Positions 24,141 through 33,333 of a stretch of DNA of 51,120 nucleotides are shown here, one piece after another. Made by a program: the position numbers and the translations under genes. Source of the stretch: Flavobacteriales bacterium UBA7690 (GTDB lineage: Bacteria > Bacteroidota > Bacteroidia > Flavobacteriales_F > PHOS-HE28); NCBI GenBank assembly GCA_002482775.1, contig DLGQ01000105.1, positions 45,051-96,170 on the forward strand. The letters are read 5' to 3'. Each line of letters begins with the position of its first letter. Position 1 is the first letter of the stretch. The notes beneath the pieces are model-generated. The model was given only the letters and a program-made list of their open reading frames with translations. It did not search any database and was not told the DNA's origin.

Positions 24141-26648
24141 TCACCCCACCACCCCCTTCCGCCGTTTCGCCCATTTGTACACTTCGAACCAGGCCACCGA
24201 CGCGAGGCCGATGACCGCTGCTGTGCCGAGTTGTAGCCCTGTGGGTGAGGCCAGCCGGAAGAAGTCGCGGAAGAGCGGGATGTAGAGCACGGCGGCGAGC
24301 AGGGCGATGGTGAGGAACAGCACGATGCGCAGCAGGTTGTTGCGGTTGCGGAAGGTGCTGAGGACCGATGCGGTGAAGGAGCGGTTGACGAGCGTGAGGC
24401 CGATGTTGGCGATGACGAGGGTGCTGAAGACCATGGCGCGGACGCCTGCTTCGGGGAGCCCTTGCTGCACGGCGAGCTGGTAGCTCCCCAAGGTGCCGAG
24501 GGTGATGACGAGGCCTTGCCAGATGCTGATGGAAAGCTCTTTCCACGTGAGGAAGGTGAGGCTGAGCGGGCGCGGTGGACGACGCATGCCGTCGGCTTCG
24601 AGCGGTTCGTTCTCGTAGACGATGCTGCACGTTGGGCCCATGATGAGCTCGAGGAAGATGACGTGCAGCGGCGTGAAGATGTTGGGGTACACCCAGCCGA
24701 GGAAGAGCGGCAGCGCGACGGTGAGGATGATGGGGATGTGGATAGAGATGATGTACTGGATGGCCTTTTTGAGGTTGCCGTAGATCTTGCGGCCCATCGC
24801 GACGGCATCCACCATGTTGCCGAGATCGTCGTTGACGAGGATGAGCGATGCGGCTTCTTTGGCGAGTTCGCTGCCGCGTTTGCCCATGGCGATACCGATG
24901 TGCGCGGCCTTCAACGCGGGGCCATCGTTGACGCCGTCGCCGGTCATGGCTACGACGTGCCCTTCGGCTTGCAGCGCGTTGATGATGCGCAGTTTCGCTT
25001 CGGGGAACATGCGTGTGAAGATGTTGGTGTCGTTGACGGCGATGCGGAGCGCAGCGTCGTCCAGCTTCATCATGTCGTCGCCGTTGATGGTCTTTTCGGA
25101 GCCGCGGAAGCCGGTCTGCTTGGCAATGGCGGCGATGGTGAGCGCGTTGTCGCCGGTGATGATCTTGACCTGGATGCCCGCCGCGTAGAACTGTTGGAAG
25201 ACGTCGGCGATGTTGGCTGTCGGCGGATCGTGGAAGGCGACGAGGCCGAGGAAGTGGAGGGTGAATTCTTCCTGGTCTTTGGGATAGTTGTCGCCGGTGA
25301 ATTGTGCTTCGGCTACACCCAAGACCCGCAGCCCTTGACCAGCCAGCGTTTCCACTTGTGCGAGTACGGCGGACTTCTCCGCAGCGGAGAGTGACGATTG
25401 CCGGAGCACACGTTCCGGCGCGCCTTTGCAGGCGATGATGCGTTCGCCATTCGCGTTGGCGAAGACGTGCGTCATCATCGGTGGTTTGCCGCCGAGCGGA
25501 TACTCGTGCGCCATGGTGAACTCCGGACGGCGGTCGACTTCAGTGTTCTTCTTGTACGCTTCGTGCAACGCCGTTTCCATGGGGTCGAAGGGCACGGGTT
25601 CGCTGGCCCACATGGCGACTTCGATCACGCGGCGCGCTTCGGGGATTGACCATTCATCGGGTGCGAGTGTTGCGCCGTTGGCTTGCACGAAGAGTTGCGC
25701 CAACGTCATGCGGTTCTCGGTGATGGTGCCGGTCTTGTCGGTGCAGATGACGGTGGCGGAACCGAGCGTTTCCACGGTGGTGGAGCGTTTCACGATGACG
25801 CCTTGTTTGGCCAAGCGCCACGCACCGAGCGCAAGGAACGTCGCGAAGGCCACGGGGATCTCTTCCGGCAGGATGGACATGGCCAGGGTGAGTCCGGTGA
25901 GCAAACTGTCCAACAAGGAGCCACTGCGGATGTAGGCAACGGCCCACACGGCGAGAAAGACGACCACGCCCACGATGGCCATGTTGCGCACGAAGCGTGT
26001 GATCTGTTGTTGTAGCGGAGTGGGCGGCACGTCGATCGCGGCGAGCGAGGTGCTGATCTTGCCTAGCTGTGTGCCTTTGCCGACAGCGGTGACGCGATAG
26101 ACCGCCAAGCCAGAAACCACTTGCGTGCCTTTGCTCACGGTGGCGAGCGCCGCATCCGTATTGCGCGCCACGGCGAACGCTTCGCCGGTGAGGATGGATT
26201 CGTTGACGCTGAAGTCGTTGCTCTGCACGATCACGCCATCGGCGGCGAGTAAGGTGCCTTCTTCGGCCACGGCGTGGTCGCCCACGACGACATCTTCCAT
26301 GGGCACTTTCACGACCGTGTTGTTGCGGATCACCGTGGCCTGTGCTTCACTGAAGGCCCTCAGTGCATCGAGCGCTTTTCGGCTACGCGAATCCTGGTAG
26401 ATGGAGATGGTGGAGACCAGTACGATGGCGCCTGCCATGAAGTAGGCTTCGGTGCGTTCGCCCAACACGAAGTAGATGATGCTGGTGGCGAGCAGCAGCA
26501 GGAACATCGGCTCCAGCACCGCGCCTTTCACCGCGGGCCAGAAGGCGCCGCCGCTCTTTTCGGCGATGGTGTTGCGGCCGTGCTTCGCCCGCGCGGCGGT
26601 GACTTCGGCGTCGGTGAGGCCCGCGAAGGGGAAGGGGTTGGCGGGCAT
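24141..26648 (-). CDS. Cation-transporting P-type ATPase (P2-like)
   Basis: 835 residues. N-terminal cation ATPase domain ('FAGLTDAEVTAARAKHGRN'), actuator domain with the TGE motif ('VNESILTGEAFAV'), M4 'AMSILPEEIPVAFATF', phosphorylation loop 'VICTDKTGTITENRMT', nucleotide domain ('ACKGAPERVLRQ'), hinge 'MTGDGVNDGPALKAAHIGIAMG', and about ten membrane helices. PEEIP in place of the calcium-pump PEGLP marks a less characterised subgroup, so the ion (Ca, Mg or another) is uncertain. It lies just outside the island, monocistronic, with its start facing the regulon at 26741. Confidence 0.92.
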   Translation of the reverse strand: MPANPFPFAGLTDAEVTAARAKHGRNTIAEKSGGAFWPAVKGAVLEPMFLLLLATSIIYFVLGERTEAYFMAGAIVLVSTISIYQDSRSRKALDALRAFSEAQATVIRNNTVVKVPMEDVVVGDHAVAEEGTLLAADGVIVQSNDFSVNESILTGEAFAVARNTDAALATVSKGTQVVSGLAVYRVTAVGKGTQLGKISTSLAAIDVPPTPLQQQITRFVRNMAIVGVVVFLAVWAVAYIRSGSLLDSLLTGLTLAMSILPEEIPVAFATFLALGAWRLAKQGVIVKRSTTVETLGSATVICTDKTGTITENRMTLAQLFVQANGATLAPDEWSIPEARRVIEVAMWASEPVPFDPMETALHEAYKKNTEVDRRPEFTMAHEYPLGGKPPMMTHVFANANGERIIACKGAPERVLRQSSLSAAEKSAVLAQVETLAGQGLRVLGVAEAQFTGDNYPKDQEEFTLHFLGLVAFHDPPTANIADVFQQFYAAGIQVKIITGDNALTIAAIAKQTGFRGSEKTINGDDMMKLDDAALRIAVNDTNIFTRMFPEAKLRIINALQAEGHVVAMTGDGVNDGPALKAAHIGIAMGKRGSELAKEAASLILVNDDLGNMVDAVAMGRKIYGNLKKAIQYIISIHIPIILTVALPLFLGWVYPNIFTPLHVIFLELIMGPTCSIVYENEPLEADGMRRPPRPLSLTFLTWKELSISIWQGLVITLGTLGSYQLAVQQGLPEAGVRAMVFSTLVIANIGLTLVNRSFTASVLSTFRNRNNLLRIVLFLTIALLAAVLYIPLFRDFFRLASPTGLQLGTAAVIGLASVAWFEVYKWAKRRKGVVG

Positions 26649-26740
26649 GGCGGTTGAAGGTAGGGCGACTTTTCAGCAGCTACCGGATGATCTTGCCGCA
26701 GCGATCTGAGGTGACAAAGGTCATCGGTCCGGGTGGCACA

Positions 26741-26760
26741 AAGTGACAGCCCTTTGTCGC
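26741..26760. promoter_or_regulatory. 20-bp operator-like element, copy 1
   Basis: AAGTGACAGCCCTTTGTCGC. It contains a dyad GTGACA/TGTCGC. It matches 28449-28468 at 17 of 20 positions and stands at exactly the same distance (32 bp) from the promoter box GACTTTTG at 26793-26800. Probably bound by the AraC protein encoded at 27366-28412. Confidence 0.65.
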
Positions 26761-26792
26761 TTCCGGCCATTACCGTGCGTCCGGTGGCCCGA

Positions 26793-26820
26793 GACTTTTG
26801 TGCCATCAACAAACAACACC
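26793..26820 (+). promoter_or_regulatory. Promoter -7 box and A/C-rich leader of the membrane protein gene
   Basis: GACTTTTG agrees with the nAnnTTTG part of the Bacteroidota -7 box, followed by TGCCATCAACAAACAACACC up to the ATG at 26821. The same leader occurs at 28501-28529, and a looser version (TTTTGCACCATCAAAC) at 45924-45940. Confidence 0.55.
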
Positions 26821-27315
26821 ATGTTCCGACCCGCAAACCTCCTGCTTTCCCTCGCCATACTCAGCTACATCATCGTGATCGGCGGCGCCACTTACGAGCA
26901 CCTTGCCGTGGTGCCACAATGGACCGCCGCGCCTCCCGCCTCGCTCGCCATGTTCCAAGGAACCTACGGCCTACAGGCACAGAACTTCTGGATACCGATA
27001 CACCCCGTGACGTTGATCCTGATGGGCGCAGCGCTCATTGCCAACTGACGCAGCGAGCGCCGCAAGCCCATTGCGCTATGCTTGGCGGGTTATGTACTCG
27101 TGCTGGTGATCACCTTCGCGCACTTCGTTCCAGAGCTGATCGCGATCACCACAACACCCTATTCCGAGATGATCGATGCAGGCCTCCAAGCTCGTGCAGC
27201 CAACTGGGAAGCACTAAGCCTGGTGCGCCTGGCCTTCCTCAATATCATCGCTTCATTCTTCCTGATGGTGCTCACCGTTCCGGCGCCATTGTTGAACGTG
27301 ACACCCCGTAGCTGA
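26821..27315 (+). pseudogene. Four-helix membrane protein gene interrupted by in-frame TGA
   Basis: Reading from the ATG at 26821, 75 codons encode MFRPANLLLSLAILSYIIVI and a second hydrophobic segment ending 'LMGAALIAN', then TGA at 27046-27048. The same frame continues without another stop to 27315: 'RSERRKPIALCLAGYVLVLV', 'FAHFVPELIAITTTPYSEM', 'WEALSLVRLAFLNIIASF'. The two halves together form one four-helix protein of 163 residues plus the interrupted position, where a Trp (TGG) would be natural after Asn. A nonsense mutation or sequence error is the simplest explanation. Function unknown; it resembles DUF1772-like membrane proteins. It has the shared regulon promoter. Confidence 0.75.
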
Positions 27316-27365
27316 TCATCACGAGCGACCGAAGGCCGTAGCCGGAGCTATCTGCGTTGCTCCGG

Positions 27366-28412
27366 CTACGGCTTGTTCTTGCGGTACTCCATCGGCGTAC
27401 AACCCGTCCATTGCCGGAACGCGCGCTGGAATGAAGTGGGTTCGAAATAGCCCAGCTTGTAAGCAATGTCCGTGATCGTAAGGTCTTGATTGGCTAGCAA
27501 CGTTTCGGCCAGTTCCTGTTTCACGGTATCGGTGAGCGCGCGGAAGGTGGTGCCCTCCGAACTCAGTTTGCGTTGCAAGGTGCGCGGCGTCATGTGTAGC
27601 ACTTCGGCGATCACTTCCAGTGGCGGAAAGGTCACCTGCATATTGCCCAGCATCACCTGTTTCACCTTTTCGGTGAAGGCCGCACCCTCGCTGTTCTTGC
27701 GCACCTGCTCGGCGTAGAGGCTCTTGAGCATGTCGTTCAACGGCTGGTTGTGACCGATGATCGGTGCTTGCAGATCCGCTGCGGAGAAGACCATACGGTT
27801 CACCTCCTGACCGAACAGCGGCCTGCACCGGAAGATGCGCTCGAACTCGCTGATGTCGGCGGGGCGCTCATGGCGGAAGTACAATCGGATGGGACGGATG
27901 TGTTTGCGCGTCAGCAGTTCCAATTGGTTAACAACGGATGAGAAGGAGGTCTCGATGACGTAGCTCGCCGTTCGTGGTGAACGGTCCACCCAGACCTGCA
28001 CCATCTCGGAATACAGGTGTGCTTCTCCCTCCACCAGTTCCAACCGGAACGTTTGCATGTTGGTGAAGGCCTGACTGAACTCCTGCGAACAGTGCAGCAC
28101 ATCAACCGCATGCCGGCTGCTGCCCATCATAAGGCCCGCCAACCCGAGCGCGGAAAGGTTGGTGTGCTCCCCCAAATGAAGACCCAGGAACGGATCACCG
28201 GAAACACGCAGGGAGGCCACGATACCGGCGCAACACTGCTCCAAGGTGACACGCCGATCCGCCAATTCGAGTTCATCCACGCCGATGCCGATCTCCGCGC
28301 AGATCTCCGCTACTTCTTTCGGGTTGCTGCTGGCGTAAAGCACCGTGTTGCGCACAATGGGCATGCCTACCCAAAGCGCTGGAGTTGCTGTTGTTGCAAA
28401 TGGTTTGGACAT
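27366..28412 (-). CDS. AraC family regulator with arabinose-binding-type N-terminal domain
   Basis: 348 residues from the ATG at 28412 (MSKPFATTATPALWVGMPIV). A longer open frame to 28982 is antisense to the next gene and is rejected. N-terminal ligand domain of the Arabinose_bd type (about 20-210: 'FLGLHLGEHTNLSALGLAGL'), then two helix-turn-helix motifs at the C-terminus ('VIAEVLHMTPRTLQRKLSSE', 'TITDIAYKLGYFEPTSFQRA', 'WTGCTPMEYRKNKP'). It is divergent from the gene at 28530, with the operator copy 28449-28468 in the gap, and convergent with the interrupted gene carrying operator copy 1. Likely an activator of both. Confidence 0.87.
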   Translation of the reverse strand: MSKPFATTATPALWVGMPIVRNTVLYASSNPKEVAEICAEIGIGVDELELADRRVTLEQCCAGIVASLRVSGDPFLGLHLGEHTNLSALGLAGLMMGSSRHAVDVLHCSQEFSQAFTNMQTFRLELVEGEAHLYSEMVQVWVDRSPRTASYVIETSFSSVVNQLELLTRKHIRPIRLYFRHERPADISEFERIFRCRPLFGQEVNRMVFSAADLQAPIIGHNQPLNDMLKSLYAEQVRKNSEGAAFTEKVKQVMLGNMQVTFPPLEVIAEVLHMTPRTLQRKLSSEGTTFRALTDTVKQELAETLLANQDLTITDIAYKLGYFEPTSFQRAFRQWTGCTPMEYRKNKP

Positions 28413-28448
28413 GGGAGAGTGTCGAACAGGCCGAAGATACATGGCATG

Positions 28449-28468
28449 AAGTGACAGTCTATTGTCGC
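28449..28468. promoter_or_regulatory. 20-bp operator-like element, copy 2
   Basis: AAGTGACAGTCTATTGTCGC, 17 of 20 positions shared with 26741-26760. It lies between the divergent AraC gene and the gene at 28530, with exactly 32 bp to the GACTTTTG box at 28501-28508. Confidence 0.65.
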
Positions 28469-28500
28469 GAACCGCCATGACCCAGGGGGCGGTGTCCGGG

Positions 28501-28529
28501 GACTTTTGTGCCATCAACGAACACCACCC
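28501..28529 (+). promoter_or_regulatory. Promoter -7 box and leader of the HEEFH protein gene
   Basis: GACTTTTG followed by TGCCATCAACGAACACCACC, nearly the same as at 26793-26820. The conserved spacing to the upstream operator supports a shared regulator. Confidence 0.55.
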
Positions 28530-29990
28530 ATGCGCACGTTCATCACCCTCCTCTTCGCTGTATTGCTGTTGCTCTTGCTGCCCTTTATCGTCAGGGCGCA
28601 GGATAGCACCTACACCATCACGCCACGCTTGTTGTTGGACCTTCCACTGCTGGATGCACCCTATGGATGGAAAGCCGCCCAGATGTCCGCCAACAAGCGG
28701 ATGGAGTTGACCGACGGCACCAACGCGACCATGAACGCGGGCGACCTGTTGCGCGGTTATGAGAACCCTTCTATGCAGCAAGCACTGGCCGTAACGAAGA
28801 ACCTGCACGCCACCAACTACTACTTCACCAACAAGCTGTGGAACGGGATCATCAAGCCGAAGAACAAGAAGAGCTACCTCCTGAACCGTGTCGTGGCGAA
28901 TGCACAGGCCGGCATTGTCGACTACGTGCTCGCCTACAACCTCATGGTCTTCGGTCCGGCGTGGATGCATGAGGAGTTCCACCGCAGCGGCACCACGTTA
29001 CGCGGCATACCCACCTTCAACGAGACGTACTACCGGTTCGGCGGTGGCATACCCAGCGCGTCGGTATCGCATGTGAGCGATGCGGACATGGTGCGGTTCA
29101 AGCAGGAAGCGCCCAACGAGCTGATCCGAAGTTTCGCATCGGGGATCGAGGCACAGTACGCCCTTGTGCGCAACATGCAGCAGGACCACTTCTTCCAGCG
29201 CACGCAGTACCCGAACGTGGCGATGAACATCCTGATCACCAACCAGGCCGTGGGCTATGTGCGCCAGTTCCGCGCCGCGGACTACGACCAGAGCATCGAC
29301 ACCATGAACTTCTACGGCGAAGAAATGGCCGAACGCGATTACGTGGGCTGGGACTTCACCGCATGGGTCTACGACCTGCACCGGCCCGATGAGTCCTACG
29401 AGGATCGCGGCGCACATCCCTTCGGCGACGGCATCGACCGCGCGATCAAACGCAGCAAGCTCACCCCGGAAGAGGATGCCTACCTGGTGCGCATGGGCGA
29501 CCTGCAATACATCAACTTCCTCTCGCCGGACATGTTCGGGTTCCACGGCTTCCGGGTGGGCAAGAACACACGCTTCAACTTCGGCGCACGCCACATCCTC
29601 ACCTCCTTCGGCTACGACCTGGGCGGTGATCTGCTCCTTGATCACAAGGGGCGCCAATGGATGCTCGGTGTCCACACCTACCACAATCGTGACCACGTCT
29701 TCACCGGCATCGAAGTAGCGCGCAAAGGCCTGCGCATGAGCCGCGGCGAACATCCCTGCTCACTGGACCTGCGCGCCATGGCGTGGACCCAGCCGGAGCA
29801 CGGTGGCTTCTACGATCAACAAGGCAAGTTCGGCGGACTGCTCACCGTGCGTGGAAGCCTTCCACTCGGCCGTGTGGTGAACGCCTACGCCGAGGCCGAA
29901 GGGAAGACCGACGGCTGGGTGATGGCCAACCCCTACCTCAACAGCAACGTGAGCTTCCGCTTCGGTGTCGCACTCGATATCCGTCGCTGA
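28530..29990 (+). CDS. Exported protein of unknown function with an HEEFH motif
   Basis: 486 residues from the ATG at 28530 (MRTFITLLFAVLLLLLLPFI, then VRAQ), a strong signal peptide. The sequence 'GPAWMHEEFHRSGTTLRG' (around residues 145-162) fits the HExxH zinc-protease pattern. A downstream Glu ligand is not obvious, so catalysis is only a possibility. The C-terminal third is beta-rich and ends with an aromatic residue pattern ('LNSNVSFRFGVALDIRR') that would suit an outer-membrane barrel. I do not recognise the family. It is followed after 44 bp by the T9SS protein gene, probably in one operon under the AraC regulator. Confidence 0.72.
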   Translation: MRTFITLLFAVLLLLLLPFIVRAQDSTYTITPRLLLDLPLLDAPYGWKAAQMSANKRMELTDGTNATMNAGDLLRGYENPSMQQALAVTKNLHATNYYFTNKLWNGIIKPKNKKSYLLNRVVANAQAGIVDYVLAYNLMVFGPAWMHEEFHRSGTTLRGIPTFNETYYRFGGGIPSASVSHVSDADMVRFKQEAPNELIRSFASGIEAQYALVRNMQQDHFFQRTQYPNVAMNILITNQAVGYVRQFRAADYDQSIDTMNFYGEEMAERDYVGWDFTAWVYDLHRPDESYEDRGAHPFGDGIDRAIKRSKLTPEEDAYLVRMGDLQYINFLSPDMFGFHGFRVGKNTRFNFGARHILTSFGYDLGGDLLLDHKGRQWMLGVHTYHNRDHVFTGIEVARKGLRMSRGEHPCSLDLRAMAWTQPEHGGFYDQQGKFGGLLTVRGSLPLGRVVNAYAEAEGKTDGWVMANPYLNSNVSFRFGVALDIRR

Positions 29991-30034
29991 GAGCTTCCAC
30001 ACAACAACAACCCATTCAAGAAAACACAACACCC

Positions 30035-31027
30035 ATGAAACGTTCCACCGTACTCCTCACCTTCTGTGCGCTCAACCTCAGTGTGTTCGCGCAACCTGTC
30101 CTGACGCAGGCCACCAACAGCCCAGCGCCGGGCGACACCTACACCATCAACTACGGACCCTACGTTCCGCCCGGAATGCCGGGTGCGAACCAGACCTGGA
30201 ACCTTTCGGCGCTCGCTACGGACAGCAGCCTCGCCGTGCAATTCGTCGCACCCGCAAGCACGCCCAGTGCGGCGCAATTCCCAACGGCCACCGTGGCGGA
30301 GATGAGCGCGCTGGTGACCCAGTACTACCGCGTTGCGGCCGATGGCATCCACTTCGCCGGCAGCGACGACGGCACCAGCGTGATCGTGCATGCACCACAA
30401 GGAAAGTTCCTCGCCTTCCCCTGCACCTTCGGCACCAGCTGGAGCACGCCACAGAACGCCTCGTTCGCCTATGAGGGAATGCCGGTGACACGTACCGGCA
30501 CCTTCAGCGGTCATGCCGACGGCTATGGCACCTTGGTGATGCCCGGTGCCACCATCCCCAACGTGTTGCGCGTGCATTGGACGCACACCCTGCAGGATGC
30601 GCTGGACTTCTTCACCATTAGTTACATCTACGACAGCTACGCCTACTTCGTGGCCGGACAGTCGCACCCGATCGTGGAACTGGTCACGGCTTCAACAGAT
30701 GTCGGCGGTGGACCCATCGTGAACCAGTTCAGCCGATGGAGCGGGGATATCAGCACCTCTATTCAAGAGCTGCGCAAAGAGCCGATCAGCGTATACCCGA
30801 ACCCGGCGAGCGATGAGGTGAACATCACCCTGCCGGACGGTTTCAACACACCATCGCACATCACCATCGTGGACATGGCCGGGCGCACCGTGTTGAACAA
30901 GATGCTCCCCGGGACCAACATGCGCAGCACGCGCCTCGATGTGAGCTCGCTCTTCTCCGGCATGTACCAGCTCACCGTGATCACCACGGATGGCCAACGC
31001 TCCACCGTTCCGCTGATCGTGCGCTGA
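30035..31027 (+). CDS. Secreted protein with T9SS type A sorting domain
   Basis: 330 residues from the ATG at 30035 (MKRSTVLLTFCALNLSVFAQ, signal peptide). The central region has no recognised domain. The last 75 residues are a T9SS sorting tail: 'ISVYPNPASDEVNITLPDG', 'HITIVDMAGRTVLNKMLPG', 'LFSGMYQLTVITTDG', ending VPLIVR. It is therefore exported through the outer membrane and probably kept on the surface. It lies 44 bp after the HEEFH protein gene and 34 bp before the amidase gene. Confidence 0.85.
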   Translation: MKRSTVLLTFCALNLSVFAQPVLTQATNSPAPGDTYTINYGPYVPPGMPGANQTWNLSALATDSSLAVQFVAPASTPSAAQFPTATVAEMSALVTQYYRVAADGIHFAGSDDGTSVIVHAPQGKFLAFPCTFGTSWSTPQNASFAYEGMPVTRTGTFSGHADGYGTLVMPGATIPNVLRVHWTHTLQDALDFFTISYIYDSYAYFVAGQSHPIVELVTASTDVGGGPIVNQFSRWSGDISTSIQELRKEPISVYPNPASDEVNITLPDGFNTPSHITIVDMAGRTVLNKMLPGTNMRSTRLDVSSLFSGMYQLTVITTDGQRSTVPLIVR

Positions 31028-31061
31028 AATACACTGAACAGGCGACCAACACACTTCGATC

Positions 31062-32750
31062 ATGTCCACCATCCTTCAACCAACGACCAGCGCCACCAGC
31101 GCATTCGTTCACACCGGAACACCGGAACGCCGCAAACGCACCATGCTGTATTGGACCGGCATCGTTCTTTGCTTCCTACTTGTCAGCGCCTGCATCCTGG
31201 GCCTCTGGGTCTGGTCGGTGATCCCCGCGCAACAAGGCCGACCCGTTGCCTTGCAGCAGGAACTCTTCGCACCGCCTGAACAAACGCTTCCGGAAGATCC
31301 GCGGTTCCTGTACAAATCAGCAACGGAACTCGCCGCGATGATCCGATCCGGTGAGGCCACTTCCACGGAGATCACGCGCCACTTCATCGCACGCATCAAG
31401 AACCACAACCACCGTTACAACGCATTGATCTGGTTGCGCGAAGAGGAAGCCCTGGTCGATGCCGCCCGCGCCGACGCCGCGATCGCCAACGGCGACACTG
31501 CGCTCGGTCCACTGCACGGCGTGCCCATCACCATCAAGGAACAATTCTGGGTGAAGGGTTCACCAGCGACCTTGAATGCGAAGATGTTCGGGTTGATCGC
31601 CCCGGAAGATGGTGCCTTGGCAGCAAGTCTCAAGCGCGCAGGAGCGGTGATCCTCGGCACCACCAACGTGCCCTTCATGCTCAGCGATTACCAAACGCAC
31701 GGCGAGCTCTACCCCACGGCCAGCAACCCGTACGATACCACGCGCACACCGGGCGGCAGTTCGGGCGGTGGCGCAGCAGCCGTGGCTGCTGGATTCACCG
31801 CAGGCGAGCTGGGCAGCGACATGGGTGGCAGTGTGCGGGTGCCTTCCGCGTTCTGTGGACTGTGGGGATTGAAGCCGACCTATGGTGCACTGAACCAAAC
31901 GCATGGTGGATGGCCAGATACCACACGCGTTCAACGACGCCTGGCCATGGCACAACCTGGTCCGTTGGCACGTGCGCCCGAAGACCTGACGCTGTTCTGG
32001 GATGCCTTGAAACATATGCCGATCGATCCGCGTTTCCAGCGACCGATCGACCGTCCAGCTGCCACTGCTCGCACCTTGAGCAACTACCGGTTCGCTTGGG
32101 CGGAAGAGTGGGGCGATGAACACTACACGGCGAAGGTTGGTGCCGATGTACGCGACAAACTGCAGACTTTATTGGGCACATTGGGCAAGCAAGGCGCTAT
32201 GCTCACCAACGACATTCCAACTATACACGCTGAGCTGCAGCACAACTTCTTCGCCACCTTCGCCTTGGTGCATGGCGAAGACAAACCTTGGTTACTGCGG
32301 AAACTGATGACGATGCAAATGCGCGCACTCGATCCCGGCAACGGTTCATTCGCGGGGTACGAGGATGCGATGGACGACAACTCCGATGCCCACTGGGAAC
32401 GTGTCAGTGCGGAACGCGAACGGCTCACCGCGATCTGGGAAGGCTTCTTCCGGGAACACGACTTCCTGATCATGCCCATCACCTACGGCGCTGCATTCAC
32501 CAAATGTGAAACCGGATCACTATTACAGGGCGACAACGGTCCCGTGCGCTACATGGAATACGTGCCGTTCGGTGGCGTGGTCAACGCAACTGGTCATCCT
32601 ACGCTTTCGGTACCGATGGGCTTGAACGCGGATGGCATGCCGATCGGACTGCAAGTGGTGGGGCCGTTGCATTCCGAAGAAGAACTGTTGCATCTCGCCA
32701 TGCTACTGAAGCCGTTGGTGCCGGGCTTCGTTCCGCCAAAAGCGCTTTGA
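31062..32750 (+). CDS. Amidase signature family protein with N-terminal membrane anchor
   Basis: 562 residues. One transmembrane helix near residues 30-50 ('WTGIVLCFLLVSACILGLWVW') is followed by a complete amidase domain: catalytic Lys in 'HGVPITIKEQFWVKGS', the glycine/serine-rich signature 'TPGGSSGGGAAAVAAGFTAG' and 'ELGSDMGGSVRVPSAFCGLW', which hold the Ser-cisSer-Lys triad. It hydrolyses an amide bond; the substrate is unknown, and the anchor suggests an extracytoplasmic position. Start at the ATG 31062 after the T9SS gene (34-bp gap), so it may be the last gene of that operon. Confidence 0.9.
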   Translation: MSTILQPTTSATSAFVHTGTPERRKRTMLYWTGIVLCFLLVSACILGLWVWSVIPAQQGRPVALQQELFAPPEQTLPEDPRFLYKSATELAAMIRSGEATSTEITRHFIARIKNHNHRYNALIWLREEEALVDAARADAAIANGDTALGPLHGVPITIKEQFWVKGSPATLNAKMFGLIAPEDGALAASLKRAGAVILGTTNVPFMLSDYQTHGELYPTASNPYDTTRTPGGSSGGGAAAVAAGFTAGELGSDMGGSVRVPSAFCGLWGLKPTYGALNQTHGGWPDTTRVQRRLAMAQPGPLARAPEDLTLFWDALKHMPIDPRFQRPIDRPAATARTLSNYRFAWAEEWGDEHYTAKVGADVRDKLQTLLGTLGKQGAMLTNDIPTIHAELQHNFFATFALVHGEDKPWLLRKLMTMQMRALDPGNGSFAGYEDAMDDNSDAHWERVSAERERLTAIWEGFFREHDFLIMPITYGAAFTKCETGSLLQGDNGPVRYMEYVPFGGVVNATGHPTLSVPMGLNADGMPIGLQVVGPLHSEEELLHLAMLLKPLVPGFVPPKAL

Positions 32751-32890
32751 ACACCCAGCTGCTGTCGGTGGAACACCTGATGGACGGCTTGAAGGCCATG
32801 GTGCTAAGGATCTCCTTGCGTTCACATCGAAGTGCCGCCCACCGCATCCCTCCTACCCTCCTAGGTATCGCCGCACTGCCGTGCCTTCGC

Positions 32891-33112
32891 TCATACCCAG
32901 TGCGCGGGTGTAAGCGCTTTAAGATGCCTCGCGCTGGCCCACTTGGTGGAGGTGTGCGGCGGTTGTAGTCCGGCACCGCAGGCCATCACCCCAGCCTTGA
33001 CAAGGGCTTCGCCATACGCCGTGTAAGCGCCCCAGTAAGTGCCTGCTTTGGCTGGATCATTGCGTTGCGCGAACTCCGCTTCGGACTCGTGGATCAAGAT
33101 CACATACTTCAT
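32891..33112 (-). pseudogene. Truncated YCII-related protein
   Basis: From the ATG at 33112 the frame gives MKYVILIHESEAEFAQRNDP, then 'YTAYGEALVKAGVMACGAGLQPPHTSTKW' before it drifts into unrelated residues and stops at 73 residues. YCII-related (DGPFAETKE-type) proteins run to about 115-120 residues and continue after 'LQPP' with a DGPF-type motif, which is missing here. The 140 bp beyond the stop hold no recognisable remainder. Most likely a decayed gene or one with an early frameshift. Confidence 0.6.
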
Positions 33113-33333
33113 GGAGTGAATGTGTTGAGTGGATCGGGAACAGCCCCGTACCATACCCATGTCGAAGACGATCAGCTCATTTCGACAACGGGTCTTCTTT
33201 TCCCGGAGAAGAGAACGATCCGGCAGGTTCGATCGTTCGGGAGGGAACTGAGCAGGGGCATCCAGGAGAGAACCGTGCCCCATCTGTAATGATCGCCACC
33301 CCTTGTGCTACCAATAGGTAAAGCAACCCGATC

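Noticed and set aside
27046..27048. UGA recoding (selenocysteine or Trp)
   Set aside because: Many ordinary genes in the window end in TGA, and no selenocysteine insertion element or matching Sec protein family was recognised.
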